NCBI GenBank assembly: GCA_012064415.1
Contig: SSNU01000129.1
Location: forward strand, 25,968-89,967
From: Gyrodactylus bullatarudis
Lineage: Eukaryota; Platyhelminthes; Monogenea; Gyrodactylidea; Gyrodactylidae
Direction of reading: 5' to 3'
Length of the DNA stretch: 64,000 nt
Part shown: in pieces, positions 1 through 12,400 of the stretch
Numbering within the stretch: the stretch's first letter is position 1
Layout: every line of letters starts with the position of its first letter
Position numbers and translations under genes: made by a program
The notes under the pieces: model-generated
What the model saw: the letters and a program-made list of their open reading frames with translations, nothing else
The model's database searches: none
Told to the model about the DNA's origin: nothing

Positions 1-1
1 A

Positions 2-397
2 AATAACCCAAAACTTGGAATTATTCTTGATGCCAGTCATCTTTTAGATGAAGATGGATGTAGAGAGTTCCGTCAAAATCAAGAAATTAAATCAATTCTT
101 TCCCAGTTTATTTTTGATGAAAATTTTCTCGAATTATGTGATAGCTCTTCAACTAAGCCCATACACTTGATAATACGAGCTTCAAAAGATAGTAATTTTG
201 AACTATGTAATCCTCGTCCCGAATTTAATATTCCTAAACACTGTCCTATCTATGCAATATGTCCCTCTGTATTTCGAGATGATACTATTGATCTTAATAC
301 TTTTGTTAAACCCAAGTATAACTTCTCCTACCTCTTCGAGGAATCACTTGATGATTCTGATCTAATTTGGTTTTATTTCAATAAAATTATAAAATAA
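2..397 (+). CDS. C-terminal part of an unrecognised protein
   Basis: An open frame enters from the left edge and runs 131 codons to a TAA at 395-397. I see no intron inside it. The peptide is acidic, rich in Asp, Glu and Ser, and ends in a short hydrophobic and basic tail (WFYFNKIIK). It has no transmembrane segment and no catalytic motif that I know. The gene runs in the same direction as the ADPGK-like gene, whose likely start is about 450 bp downstream, so it is probably a separate upstream gene. The open frame and the codon use, which is less AT-biased than the flanks, support real coding. The function is unknown. Confidence 0.55.
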   Translation, partial: NNPKLGIILDASHLLDEDGCREFRQNQEIKSILSQFIFDENFLELCDSSSTKPIHLIIRASKDSNFELCNPRPEFNIPKHCPIYAICPSVFRDDTIDLNTFVKPKYNFSYLFEESLDDSDLIWFYFNKIIK

Positions 398-846
398 TTA
401 AATACATCATCATTATCATTACCGTTTGATATAATTTCTATTTTATTAATTAAGCTTTATTTGAACGAAGTAGATTTCGGAATTTACTTCTTTGAAATTG
501 GGACTCCCAAAAGAATCTTTGTCCTTAGGCCCTAGAACACTGCCACCCTTGGGATGTCTCCTACAATTGTCGTCATTGCTTCTTGGAATATGCTGGCCGC
601 CGATAAATGCAGTGCACCCTACAAAAATTATTTTTGAAAAATATTCGGAAATTTCAAATTTGAATTCCAATAATTGAAAATTTCAAAAATTGATTCTGAA
701 TTCGATATAATAAAAATACTACTTTTTCGTTTGTTCGATAGATGTATTATTATTTACTTTTGTCCCTTTAAAAAATTTCAATTTTACTTTACTCAAGATT
801 TCATGATTCATGACTCATAAGTCATGAAGTCAAAAGTTTTTGTTCA
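398..846. other. intergenic stretch with a GC-richer islet
   Basis: No gene recognised. Positions about 455-640 are clearly more GC-rich than the surroundings and stay open on the minus strand (446-670), which suggests a small transposon or exon relic without recognisable similarity. The rest is AT-rich. Confidence 0.3.
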
Positions 847-2336
847 ATGGCTGTTTTCAGTGCTTATTTCATACTTTGTTTGTACATGGATCCTTTTTTA
901 TTCACTCGCATTTATTCTTTGAGTGATCAGCAAAAACTATTATCCTCCTTCAGGCAATTCAAGAAACCTAAATCTTTCAATTCTACAATAATGTAGTTAT
1001 TGGTTCTAATCTAAACTCCTGTTTTTATGTCGCAGATTCATTATTTTCTAATCTTGCCAATTCAACGACATTGAAAAAAAAATTAACACAAATCTCAATT
1101 TCAGATACAGAATATCCAAGTATCAAAAGATTTCATTCATTCGTCGTCGATCCTCAAGAATATAAAATAATTCTTTCTTTCTTGAACAAGCAGAAGTATA
1201 CGCAAAATCTCTGTGGAAGTATTCTCAAAACTCAAAGTATTTTTAAATCAAATGGTTTTCATACAATTATTTTCAGTGCACTAAGTTCTAAAGAAATTCA
1301 GCTTTTACCAAATACTATTTCTAAATTTATTCTAAATAGTGACGTCGTCCTTAATTCAGATATAAGAATTGTTACTTCTGTCAAAAATAATCCTGATGAG
1401 CCAACAGTAATGATTGTTACTACGGAAAAAAATATTGAATACAAAATTTCATACCAAAATATGCAAGCTCAACCAAAACTATTATTTCTCGCAAATTTTC
1501 CAAGATTCAATCAGGGAGCAAACACACTCTCAAAATTCATCAGACAGAATATCGCCAAAAATACGTTGATTCATTTTCAAGTATCAAATTATTTTCTTCC
1601 TTTAAATTTTTTTGAAAAGTTGAGTAAAAATATTTTACCTTATATAGATTCAATAGGATTAAATTCACTGACTCTTATGAAGCTCAACAAATTTCTAAGA
1701 ACTGGTTCTATTGAGACTTTGAATTTCGATTTGTAATATCACCTTGACCGAGGCTCTCGATAATCTAAGGGAATTATGGTCCATACTGAATGATAAATCA
1801 TTACCTGCTGTTGACTCAGATAAGCGTTACATGTCGAGAATTCACGTACAAATAGAAAATTTCAATATCCTCATGATCCTCAAAAAAAACAAATGGAAAA
1901 AATACGCGCAGGCAATGAGAGAAGGAAAAACAAGAATTTTACATAAAACTGATTCTGTAATAGGGCTAATATGCGTAGCTCCTTGGTTATGTCATCACTG
2001 ATGAGCTTTGATAAAAATTGTTCCAAAACGTTTCAACCCTCAAAGTTTAAACTAACCGATAACCCACAGAATTGGTTGAATGCTGATAGAAAATCGACTT
2101 ACGAGATGAACTCATCGAATCCAGTCAAGTGTTGGATTGAAAAGGAACCTGAAATTCCATACATGGATGATTTTAGTGACAAATATCAAAACAAACGTCA
2201 AAGACATGAAATTAAAGAACCTTCCCCAATCATTAAGTTTTGTGTTAGTCCTCTCAAATCTTGTTACAAAATGTATGCAGAAGAGGAAATAAATATCTCA
2301 GCAGAAACGTTATCATTTCAACTTGATGATGAATAA
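847..2336 (+). CDS. ADP-dependent glucokinase-like protein, active site degenerate
   Basis: Proposed exons 847-922, 997-1732, 1770-1956 and 2046-2336 (1290 nt, 429 codons plus stop). They are joined by GT-AG introns of 74, 37 and 89 nt. The product follows metazoan ADPGK from end to end: a hydrophobic N-terminus (ER signal-like, MAVFSAYFILCLY), IIGSNLNSCFYVAD in place of VGVNACVDVVLSG, then FHSFVVDPQEY and PYIDSIGLNSLTL (family SLGLNEQEL). SRIHVQIENF, NPQNW (family APQEF) and NSSNPVKCW follow. ADPGK phosphorylates glucose with ADP in the ER. Here the glycine-rich substrate motif reads LCGSI and the C-terminal GLGDAISAEGL motif reads EEEINISAETL, so the catalytic Asp is missing. Exon 1 and its intron are the weakest part; the alternative is an upstream frame with a 1-nt break near 985. 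The gene ends tail to tail with SLD5. Confidence 0.68.
1733..1769 (+). other. 37-nt spliceosomal intron in the ADPGK-like gene
   Basis: Starts GTAATAT and ends ATCTAAG. Without removal the frame hits TAA at 1734-1736. Removal joins NFDL to ELWSILND in phase 2 and restores the ADPGK alignment with no gap. Confidence 0.7.
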
Positions 2337-2528
2337 AATTTAACATTTTTATTGCTCATTCTTAATAAATCTAATTTAGATACATAATTATTGAATATAC
2401 TGTAGGGAATTTAGTAATTTAGAAACATTTATTTTCAATCAATACATTAAAAATTGGTAACCAATATATACTTTAAAGTGATTATAAAAATCAAGGAAGA
2501 TATCATTCAATTATAAAAGATAAATGGA

Positions 2529-3194
2529 TTAAGCCAAATCAATTTGATCCGTCTCCAGTAATTCAACAACCTGACTGAATGGTATGAGAAAATGTTGACC
2601 AGAAAAAGCAAGAGTCGGTACAAGAACGGGACTTTCTTCATCATTCTCCAGTAAATTAATTGTGATCTTTTTCAAGGCTTTACAATAAACATACTTTTTG
2701 CAATCTGGCCTGGTAATCATCTCAGATTCATCAAATCTAGGAAATGTGCCGGGTAAATGTTGAAGAATATTATCTGTTAAATAATCAAATAAATTTGAAT
2801 GTAGAGATTGGGCAAATATAAATTCTTCTTCAGTAAGACATTCTTCTGCCTCCCCGATATAATATAATGGATGCTCTTCGATTTTTTTCAGTCTGATTCT
2901 ATGATAATCAATCACTATATATTGAACTCTAGCAGTTTGCAATCTTTTAGCAAACGAAAGTATATCTAGATGACCTGTTCGCGTATATGCAGTTGGAGTA
3001 TCACGTTTCACAATTTCCAAGCGCTCTTGCACGAGAGTAAAAAATTCTGATCTGGGCTTAAGAAGAACAGGAGATAATAGTTCATTTTTCCATATTCTGA
3101 TTAGGTTATCCATCAGAGCTTGAGGAGTGATAAAAGTTTCTTCTTGGGATTCATGAGAAGAGTCAAGAACTTCGTCAAAATCTAACCTATCCAT
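2529..3194 (-). CDS. SLD5: GINS complex subunit SLD5
   Basis: A single-exon, 221-aa protein of the usual SLD5 length. GINS (SLD5, PSF1, PSF2, PSF3) binds MCM2-7 and CDC45 to form the replicative helicase in the nucleus. Visible family marks are ALMDNLIRIWKNELLSPVLL near residues 26-45 (helical A domain), the conserved stretch of ARVQYIVIDYHRIRLKKIEE near 88-107, LTEEEFIFAQ near 119-128, and LLHLP-type HLPGTFPRFDE near 146-156. The C-terminal B domain (about 165-221) begins RPDCKKYVYC and ends in a short acidic, hydrophobic tail. The start Met at 3192-3194 gives the expected N-terminus. It faces the receptor gene across 233 bp and converges on the ADPGK-like gene. Confidence 0.9.
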   Translation of the reverse strand: MDRLDFDEVLDSSHESQEETFITPQALMDNLIRIWKNELLSPVLLKPRSEFFTLVQERLEIVKRDTPTAYTRTGHLDILSFAKRLQTARVQYIVIDYHRIRLKKIEEHPLYYIGEAEECLTEEEFIFAQSLHSNLFDYLTDNILQHLPGTFPRFDESEMITRPDCKKYVYCKALKKITINLLENDEESPVLVPTLAFSGQHFLIPFSQVVELLETDQIDLA

Positions 3195-3427
3195 AACTTA
3201 AAGAGAATATCAAGTCGATGATCCGTATAATTTTATTGTAAATTATTATGAAATATTAGATCTAATATTGAGCAAAATAAAATTTTTAATTTAAATTTTA
3301 AAAATAAATTCAAATAAATAATACAATACAAACAAAATTTTGGTATTTACTTTATTCAAAAGTGTTTAAGTCAATAAACATTTTCAAATAATTTTTAATA
3401 TAATGTCCATTATTATACTTATACTCA
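3195..3427. promoter_or_regulatory. divergent intergenic spacer between SLD5 and the receptor gene
   Basis: 233 bp of very AT-rich sequence between two divergently transcribed starts, so it probably acts as a shared promoter. No TATA box or transcription-factor site can be singled out by eye. An ATG at 3403 opens only a short frame ([11 protein letters not shown], then stop). Confidence 0.35.
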
Positions 3428-6400
3428 ATGGCGAATAAAGAAACTGATTATATTCACAATTTGGAATGTATTGCAACTAACTGTCATCCTAATAATTGTT
3501 ATGACTGTAATTTTACAGAGGAAGAATCACATAAATTCATTACTCTTCGTCCAGATTGGAGCAAAAAGTTACCAGGAAAATGTTGTAAAGGCCTAATGTG
3601 TACATATGATGTGGAAACATTTCACTTTGGATGTGCAAGTAATTCGGGACCAGATTGTATTCATTCCGAATGTTGTGATGCTCCAAGATGTAATATGGAA
3701 TTGGCTCGTCCTCTAACCAAATCTAACATCATTATATTTTCAATTCTTCTTGTTATACTCTTAATTGCTGCAGTTTTCCTTATTATTGCCATATTTTTGA
3801 AACAATTCAAAAAATGTAAGTTTATTTTAGTTTAATCGAAAATATTCTACATTTAAAATATCCTAAGCTAATTACTCGGGAAGTGCAACATTATTCTCAG
3901 AACCTGATTAATGATTAAATATTTATTGTAGATCAAAAATCTCGTTATGGTGGTCATTTTACTAGATATCTTCTAGAAAACTTGAAGAATAAAAAATCTA
4001 ATGAAAGTATTAGTTCACTCAATTCTATTGGCAAAGATGTGATGCTGAATAAATTCGATCCTGAAAATGTCAAAGTTATCAATCCATCAGGACCGTATGT
4101 TTCTGTGCCAGGAAAAGCATTGAATAAATTCAAATCTAAATCCTCTCCGAGTAGCAGTTTCACTAATTACTCAAGAATGACAAGTTCTACCATATTAGGC
4201 CCATCAATATCAGCTAATAATTCTTTGAAAAAAGATTTGACTGACTTTCCTGGCTCAACTCAAAAAACTTATTTACTGCACGATATGACTTGTAGTGGCT
4301 CAGGCAGTGGAAATCCACTTTTAATTGAAAGAACTGCTGCTAGACAAGTGAGTTTTTATCTTTTAACTTTGAAGCGGATTTTCTACCAGATAACCTCACG
4401 TGTAAAAAGTTCGAATGATACGGAATCTCTCAAACTATTGATATTGTCTAAGTCCAGTTTTCATGTTGTTTTAATAACCCTCGCATGGAATTTGGGGTCA
4501 AAAAGACCCCAAGGTGATTTCAATCCTCTATAAATATTTTCTCTTTTGTATGCAATTGTTTTGCAATCCTAGAACAATAATTTTTCAATCAAAAATGATG
4601 GCCTTCTTCAGTCGTCAGTCTATTATTACATGAAATAACTAAATCAGAAAAAATAATAACAGAGTCAGAATTTGGGGTCTTTTTGGTCCGATCCTTTTTT
4701 ATCTTATTTTTGATTCTATGTATGGACTTTTTATCTTGTTACTAAATTTCTGATAAAGATTAAGGCGAGGACACTTTAATATTTTCAAATTAACTTTAAT
4801 AAAAATGTGGATCAATATTTTTTCTGATAAAACCTCTATGCTCAAGACCTAACTAGCACCAGATTCACTGCAAATCCAGGACTAACTAAATTTTCCCGAT
4901 CGTGTATTGATCCTGAAGATTTTTTCATCAATTTATTCATTGATGCCAATGTTGAATCAGCATATAGCAAATTATTCAAACAAATATATTCAACTAAAAG
5001 GTTCCAATCATTCAGAGATCCAAACAGAAGAAAAACTAAAAAAATTGGATCAGAAAAAACTTTTTCTGTGTTTATAAGCAAAAGAACATTAATCTTCAAG
5101 AATTATGAGAAGGCCTTGGTGAATGTGTACCAAAGTGTATGAATTTATAGTGACTTCTTCTGATCAACTGGAACTGGATCCGATAGGAATTACTTTCGAA
5201 GATTTCATTGGAAATTCCTAAAAAGCATACTGCCCGACTGAACAGATATTATAGTTATAACTATCGATGAACAAATTAGCTTTCCAGGTAGATGTCCAAT
5301 TAGATTTTACATGTCAACTAATGAAAGAAGAAGAAATAACCTTGAAAATTCAACAGATATCAGTTTAGAAACAAGTACAATATATATGTATATGCAAGAC
5401 TAAAATAGAGAGCTGGATTTGGGCTTTGAACTTTTCTATCGCTTGCTCTGGAACAAAGTTGTTGTGGAAAATGCAACATTTATATATGCGAAGGACATTT
5501 TTATGTATTTCTAAATTTCTATAAAATTATCTAAATTTTGTTGTAAAAAATCTTTTTCTTCGCTAAAACTAGTGTTGAGAGTAAGTGGGGGTCAAAATTT
5601 TGTCTACGTGATTTTTTTTTCAAATTCCATGCGAGGGTTAAAAACAAATCTAAAATATTCATTCACAAGATTCAAGATCATAAATTTATCTAGACTGCTC
5701 TGTTTGCGAAAAAAGACTTTTACCATATCGATTATTAGAGAGATTCGAGCTATTTACGACACATGAGGTTATCTGGTAGAAAATCCGCCTTAAAGTTAAA
5801 GATTTTTGGAATTTTTTTCAAAATTCGAAATTTTAAACTCAAATGCTGTAGAAAAGAGAGTCATGTCGAAAATTCTTCCTTTCTCAAATATCTCGTAAAC
5901 GAGTCGATAATTTTTTATAATTTTGAGATCAAATTGATATTCTCTATAATTTCTACTTCATATGAGAAAAAAATATTTCGGATGAGGGTTAACATATATT
6001 TCCTTTCATATACTTCCAAATTTATTAATTCTGAAATATTTTTGAGTTGAGGAAATTTAGTAATAATTCTGAAATAGAAAATGAATAATTACAATCTAAA
6101 ATTTTACATTGTTTTTAGAAAATAAACCTAGTAGCTAGGTGTGGTCGCAGGTTATTACTATATCCATATGAATCTAGCATTATAGAGATTGTTTTCTCTC
6201 ACCTAGATGTTAGAATTCGAATAATCAAGTGTCAATTAGTTCTAACATATGGGTGTGAGAAGAAAATCTCCATCAAGTTAGAGTTCATATCGATAAAGTA
6301 ATAACTAGAGCCTCAAAAAGTATTAAAATGCTTATTTTAACCAGTGATTCCCTCTGTTCTGAAAACCATTTAAAACAATAACATTTTCTATTATGGCATC

Positions 6401-9400
6401 AGGGTTCAAAGTCATAAAAAATGTATTATTTTGAAGATGAGGCATTAAAATAATACATTACTTCATTATAGCATGGTATTTGATTCATATCATTGATCTC
6501 AATCCTCATTTTTTGCAGTAGAGAGATGATTTTAATTATTTGTTAAGCTCAAAATTAACCACGAAAAAAATAATTTTTAAATTACCGCCATGTTTTAGTT
6601 TAGTTTCAACATTTTTCATATTTTTATTTGGTTACTTAAAAGTAGTTTATCGCGAATTTACCAAAAAATATCTTGCATAAAGTATTAAAATACTATTTTA
6701 AAATTTTTTTAGATCATAAATATCTTTTAAAGGTATTATTTTTTGAGGCTCTATTTATTACTAATAACCTTTGACCACATTTAGCTGGTAGATTGATTGT
6801 CTAAAAAAATTGTAAAATTCTAGATTATAATCATTACAAACAACCAATATGTAGGTGTTGTCAAAACTATCTTAGTGCTGAGGGATACGATATGAATGGG
6901 GGTTCTGGCCTTATGGGTAGAAGTGAAAAATTCGGTTATAATATTTAATGCTTTCAGGATCGAAGTTCCCATATTTTATAGCATTCTACACTAGAGAAGT
7001 CTCTTTCTGCTTTTGATGTTATTAGCTGTGCAGATAATAACTATACTTATAGTTATAAGAAATTTTAATCGAATCTCAATTCTAAAAGATTAATTAGCTA
7101 ATTCATTGAGATAAAAATTTTGTATATGTATTCAGAAAATTTATTAATGGCTATTATCACTGATTTAAATTCAAACTCACTCAATAGGTTCAACTTCAAG
7201 AGATAGTCGGAGAAGGTAAATTTGGAGAAGTATGGCTTGGCATCTGGCAATGTGATAAGGTTGCTGCAAAAATTTTTTCGAGTCGAGATGAACGCTCCTG
7301 GGCGAGGTGAGTTTATGAAGATTTTTCATTTTATTGAAATCTATCCTTTATTAATTTTACTTTTTGAATCTTTCATAACTTCAACTTTCTGCATCTTCAA
7401 TTTGATTATTTAATCCCTTCTTGGCAAATGGTTCAAAAATATATAAATCTGAAAATTTCTGTTATACTAAAAATTACGCCCCAACATAGTTTTTTATGCT
7501 GGAGTAGGTATTGCCGAGCTTCTTCGAAAACATTTGAATTTGTTGGTGAGTCGGAACTCATTTTGAGGATTTGAAGATAAGACGAGTAATTAGTGATAAA
7601 GCTTTTATTTCACCGGATCTCATCAGACTCTTACACCGGCTTGATTTATATATTAAATTAATTAACAAAAGTGTATCCTCTTATTGGTTGGTTTGAGAAT
7701 GCAATTGGGGAGGGAGTGGGGTTTCTCTTGTTGTTGTGAGCAATTACGTGTTCGGTCTTCTTTTTATGTAGGAATCAATTGGTAACTGTCCACTTTCTCT
7801 TCTCCTCTTTCTGCTTGTTTTGCAGATTGCATTGGATAGTTTTTTATGAATCTTCCCGAAAAAGTTTATCTTAAAGCTATTTCGTTAAATGACCGAAATT
7901 TTTCTTATTTATTTAAAATTCTTGAAAAAACAGTTCTAATGAAATTATAAAATTAATTTCGTTTAATAAAAAATTATAGTTTTTTCAAATTTTTTATTTT
8001 TGTTCTTGCACAGTAGAAATTGATGTTAACGCATTAAAATCTATTTTATCATGTCTTGAACTTTTTATTTAATTAGTGAGAGCATTAATAATAACGGGTG
8101 TTTTTCTATTCCATTTGCATCCTGCATTCGGATAAGGAGTGGGCCTATTTGACAATATTCATGTCTAGCAGTAGCATAAAGTAATCTGATTATAAATCCG
8201 AGTTCTTGGTTGAATATCTCCTTTGCTTCCCTTGACCTTATTTTCGTGCTTATGGAATAAATTTTATATATTGAATAGTACAGACGAGAAACTCAATGGC
8301 TCAACTCAATTGATTCAAACTTATTCAAATAAAAAAGATCTCATAAAGATATTTTCAGAATTTGCTCAAAAATTATTTTTATTTAAACACTTTAAATTTT
8401 CAATGCACGATTATTTCTTTCCCGAAAATCTACGAAATTCATTATGCTCAAGTACGAAAACTATGTTCTGTTGTTTCTTTCGAGACCAATCTGAACTCCA
8501 TCAGAGCTCATCTTTAGGTATAAAATTAGACATTTTCAGAAGTTTTTTTCCAATAGAAGTTATCATAAGTTCCTTCTTTACCTTTTAAAAATGGCTAAAA
8601 GAAAATTTTTAAAAATTCCATTTATACTGTTTTTTATGTATGTTATAGTGAAAATGAGGAATCATTAAATAATTGGATAGAAATCACTGGTCAAAGTGGG
8701 AAATGAGGGAAAACTAAGTGAAAATGCGAAGTGAATTTAATAATCGGTCTAAAGGGAAAGCGGTCTTAAATAAATTAGTTTTCAAGAATATTACTGAGTG
8801 TATCAAGAGTTGTATTTTGTTATCTTCAAATATTAAAAAGTTCTTCCTTGAATTAGCTTTGAACTAGCTTTAAAATAAACTAGAAATATTTCGCTCTAGG
8901 TGCTTAGGTAATATATCCCACTATTCATTAGCTTTAGAAAGTTTACCGTAGTGAATAATATGGAATCGATATGACTTTAAATTTCAACAAACCAAATTAC
9001 CAACCGAAGAGATAAATACAGAGATATATATAGAAAATGAAATGTCCTCCTCCTACGAGGAATACAGAGTGTAAGACATGTATAAGAGTCTTGTTTTAAA
9101 TCAGTAAATCACTATTTCTTGAAGCTAAAATAAGGTTTCAAACTGTGGAGAAGTAAATTCATAATTGCAATATTGTTTTGAGATTATGTTTATTTACAAT
9201 AATAATTTAAAGAAGGATTCCTTAAAATAAATTTTGTTCATTTAAATTAATTTTTATCAAAGAAGGAAAAAAATTAACCCGGATGTGAAAATTCAGAAAA
9301 CTATTGTACTTAGTATAAAGCTATGAAAGAAATGTTAATTGATAATTGAGTATCCCTAAACTAACATACTCTCACAAGTTTTTTAGACTAAATTCTTAGG

Positions 9401-12400
9401 AAATTACAATTTAAATAAAAAATAAACTTTTTATTTTAATTAATCTATTAATATAGTCAAAAAATTCATGTCCACTTGAGAAAATCGTTCTGCTGACACT
9501 TTCAGCGGTATGATCGACATTTTCCAACTTTTTGACAGATCTCACGGCATGTTTAATTTCTTTGATAAGTCTTTCTAGCAGGGTAATCCGGGTATAGAAT
9601 TAGTCTCCAACAAAAGGAACATCATCTCTGAATAATGCCCTGCATTGAATCTGAGTTATGGCTTTTAGTACTCTCTGAGACCAACGACAGCTGCACCAAT
9701 AAGTCTTCTGGCCAACATTCTTAAATCAATATTGTCTTCTGACATCAAACTAAGTAGGATTCAATCAGGATGGGCCATGAAAGAGTTGGCTTGAAGCGAT
9801 GACTTAGCTATTCGCTTTATCTGCAACTGTTCGACCATTTTATCCTGTTTATCCTGACCATAATGTTAAAGAAAATTTTCGGAGCTTCCAACAATGTAGC
9901 TCTCTGATTAGCCTCAAACCAGGAGGGAACATAGACGTGCATCACAAAACCAAGTTATACAATTGCCTTTCTGGAACATCTTTGGCAACATACAATCGAA
10001 GAAATTGACAAGCTAATATCGTTCATTTGGCCATGTAGATATCTCTTAATAAACTACCAATTCAAGGCTGCGTGCTCTACCTGAAAGTATAGAAATATAA
10101 TTTATAAATTACTGAGAAAAAAATATAATTTGTAAATCATTCCTTGTTTTACTAACAAAGCTATTTTATAAAGTTACATTTTCTCATGTCCCAATTTTTC
10201 GATCTGATCCTCAGCAACTGGATAGAAATATGTATTGATCCTTATAAATTTGACAACTGGACTGTTCTTGTTGACCAGAGGTAGTTGTCTACTGATTCCA
10301 GCTCTTTAAAATTGCTTGATAGTCTTTAGGTTGGATTGCGTTGAATTTATAGTGCTGTCTCAGCATCTCAACAATTTTACTTCTCAAAGTTGCCTTGCCT
10401 CTCGTTGGTCTTTCACCTGAATGAAACTTAATGGTGTTAAAAACTTCCAGATTAGTTGGAAGAGTATGGGGGAGAACATGCTTGGATGTTCAAAAAGATA
10501 ATTAATCTCTTTCATTCTTTCTCTGGATATATTGGTTAAGAAATTAGAATTGAAACTTACTAAACGAAAATAATGGCGTGAATTTTGAGAGTGAGGTACG
10601 AAATTTGTTAATTTAAACAATCTCTTTGTTATATTACTGAAATTTTCATATATATATTCTTATAACTTGCATCAACCCTTTTTACTCATGGAATTATCTG
10701 GATCTCAACAGAGATCAAAGAGTTCCTTTCTCGAAATGAATTTGATTTTAAATATTACCGTTATTTTTAAATTTCAACGTTCGAATTCTGTGCGTAAAAA
10801 TAATTACAATATATGAAAATTTTATAATAAAATCTGAAAACAGGATTCCCAATGAAACATTTCTAAAGTGAAATTATTTTATTGTACTGTTATGACTGTT
10901 AATAAAAGAATCATTATACATGATTTAAAAGAGTAGTAATTATGTAGTAATAAAGATTTTACTTGAACGGTTCTCATTAAACTAATACACCGAATAGATA
11001 TATTTAACAAATTTAGTGATAGAATGTAAACCTCTAATTAATTCTATCAGATTTGTTCACCAAGAGAAGGGGCCAAGGAGCTAGTTAGTTGTGACCATTG
11101 TTTTCTTCTATCATATCACATGCACTAGTTTGACGAATTATAGAGATGAGATCCTTGCTTGTTTCAGGCGATTAATAGGTTTCATATCGAATGGGTGGTA
11201 AACGAAGTAAAGTTGGGTAATGGTAAAGAAAGGCTGCACAAAAATTTTCCCTGCCCCAAAATTTTTCCAAGTTCAAAAAATGTATATATAGATGTTTTCA
11301 CTCCTTTTGTACCCTTCTTTGTCATGATGATGTAACCCTTTGGTTATTTATCCTACAATATTAAAATTTTCTCCTCTATAAAATGGTATAAGTATCAAAA
11401 TTAGAACTCGACTAATAAGAAGAAAAGAATTTCAGAAAATCTTTTTATTTTAACAATAGGTTTTGGATTTTTTGCAATATTTGGGAAAACGTATATTTTT
11501 GAAATAATTTTTCAAAACTTTTTCTTCGTTTTAATCTAAAGTTACAATTTCAAATCACCAAATCAAATTGATTTTCTGAAATTCTATTCTTCTTATTAGT
11601 CGAGTTCTAATTTTGATACTTATACCATTTTATAGAGGAGAAAATTTTAAGCATAATTGCTCTATGAATTTTTCGAATATCTAATTCAGAATCAGAGTTA
11701 TTTAACTTTGAAAAGGATAACTTTTCCAATTTTGTAGGATAAAAAACCAAGTGGTTACATCATCATGACAAAGAAGGGTACAAAAGGAGTGTGTGATTGA
11801 CACATCGATATACATTTTTTGAACTTGGAAAAATTTTGGCGCAGGGAAAATTTTTGTGCAGCCTTTCTTTACCTTTAACTAAAGTTAGTTGATATGAAGT
11901 TGGGAATCTATTATTTTTACAGAAATCTCGAATTTTTCATCAAGAATTTGAATTTGTTAAAGATTTTTTGGAATCCTACTCATGTTGCCCACTTTTACCA
12001 TTTGAAGAAAAAAATTCTGAAAAAAAATTATTTGGTCATTTTTCAAATTCCTATTTGGCGTTAAAATCCCATTTTTTCGAGCTTTGAGCTGAAAATTTTG
12101 GTTTGAATGTGGGAGGCTGATCGAAAGAGTTTTTTCAGGATCAAGATTTGATAATAAAGCTGAGGTAAGACTGGAGCAAACCTCACAACTTTCCATCCGA
12201 GTAGAGGGGAATATACCGTATATGCGTGTATATGCGGGGGTATATATGCGCGATAATTTATTATTTATTTTCGTCAACCATATATGAAAGTACCAATAAC
12301 TTCAAGCTTTAATAAAATAGCTTCTGAAAATAGTAGAGCAACAAACGACCCATCAAATTATAGCTTTTTGAAGGCTGATTCCAATGAAATGATTCTGATC

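Noticed and set aside
1733..1752. 20-nt intron alternative (GTAATATC...CCGAG)
   Set aside because: The 37-nt version restores the frame and the ADPGK alignment; the 20-nt version does not keep the frame needed downstream.
8223..8588. 121-codon frame in receptor intron 3
   Set aside because: No recognisable domain, low-complexity AT-rich composition and no splice-compatible link to the receptor exons.
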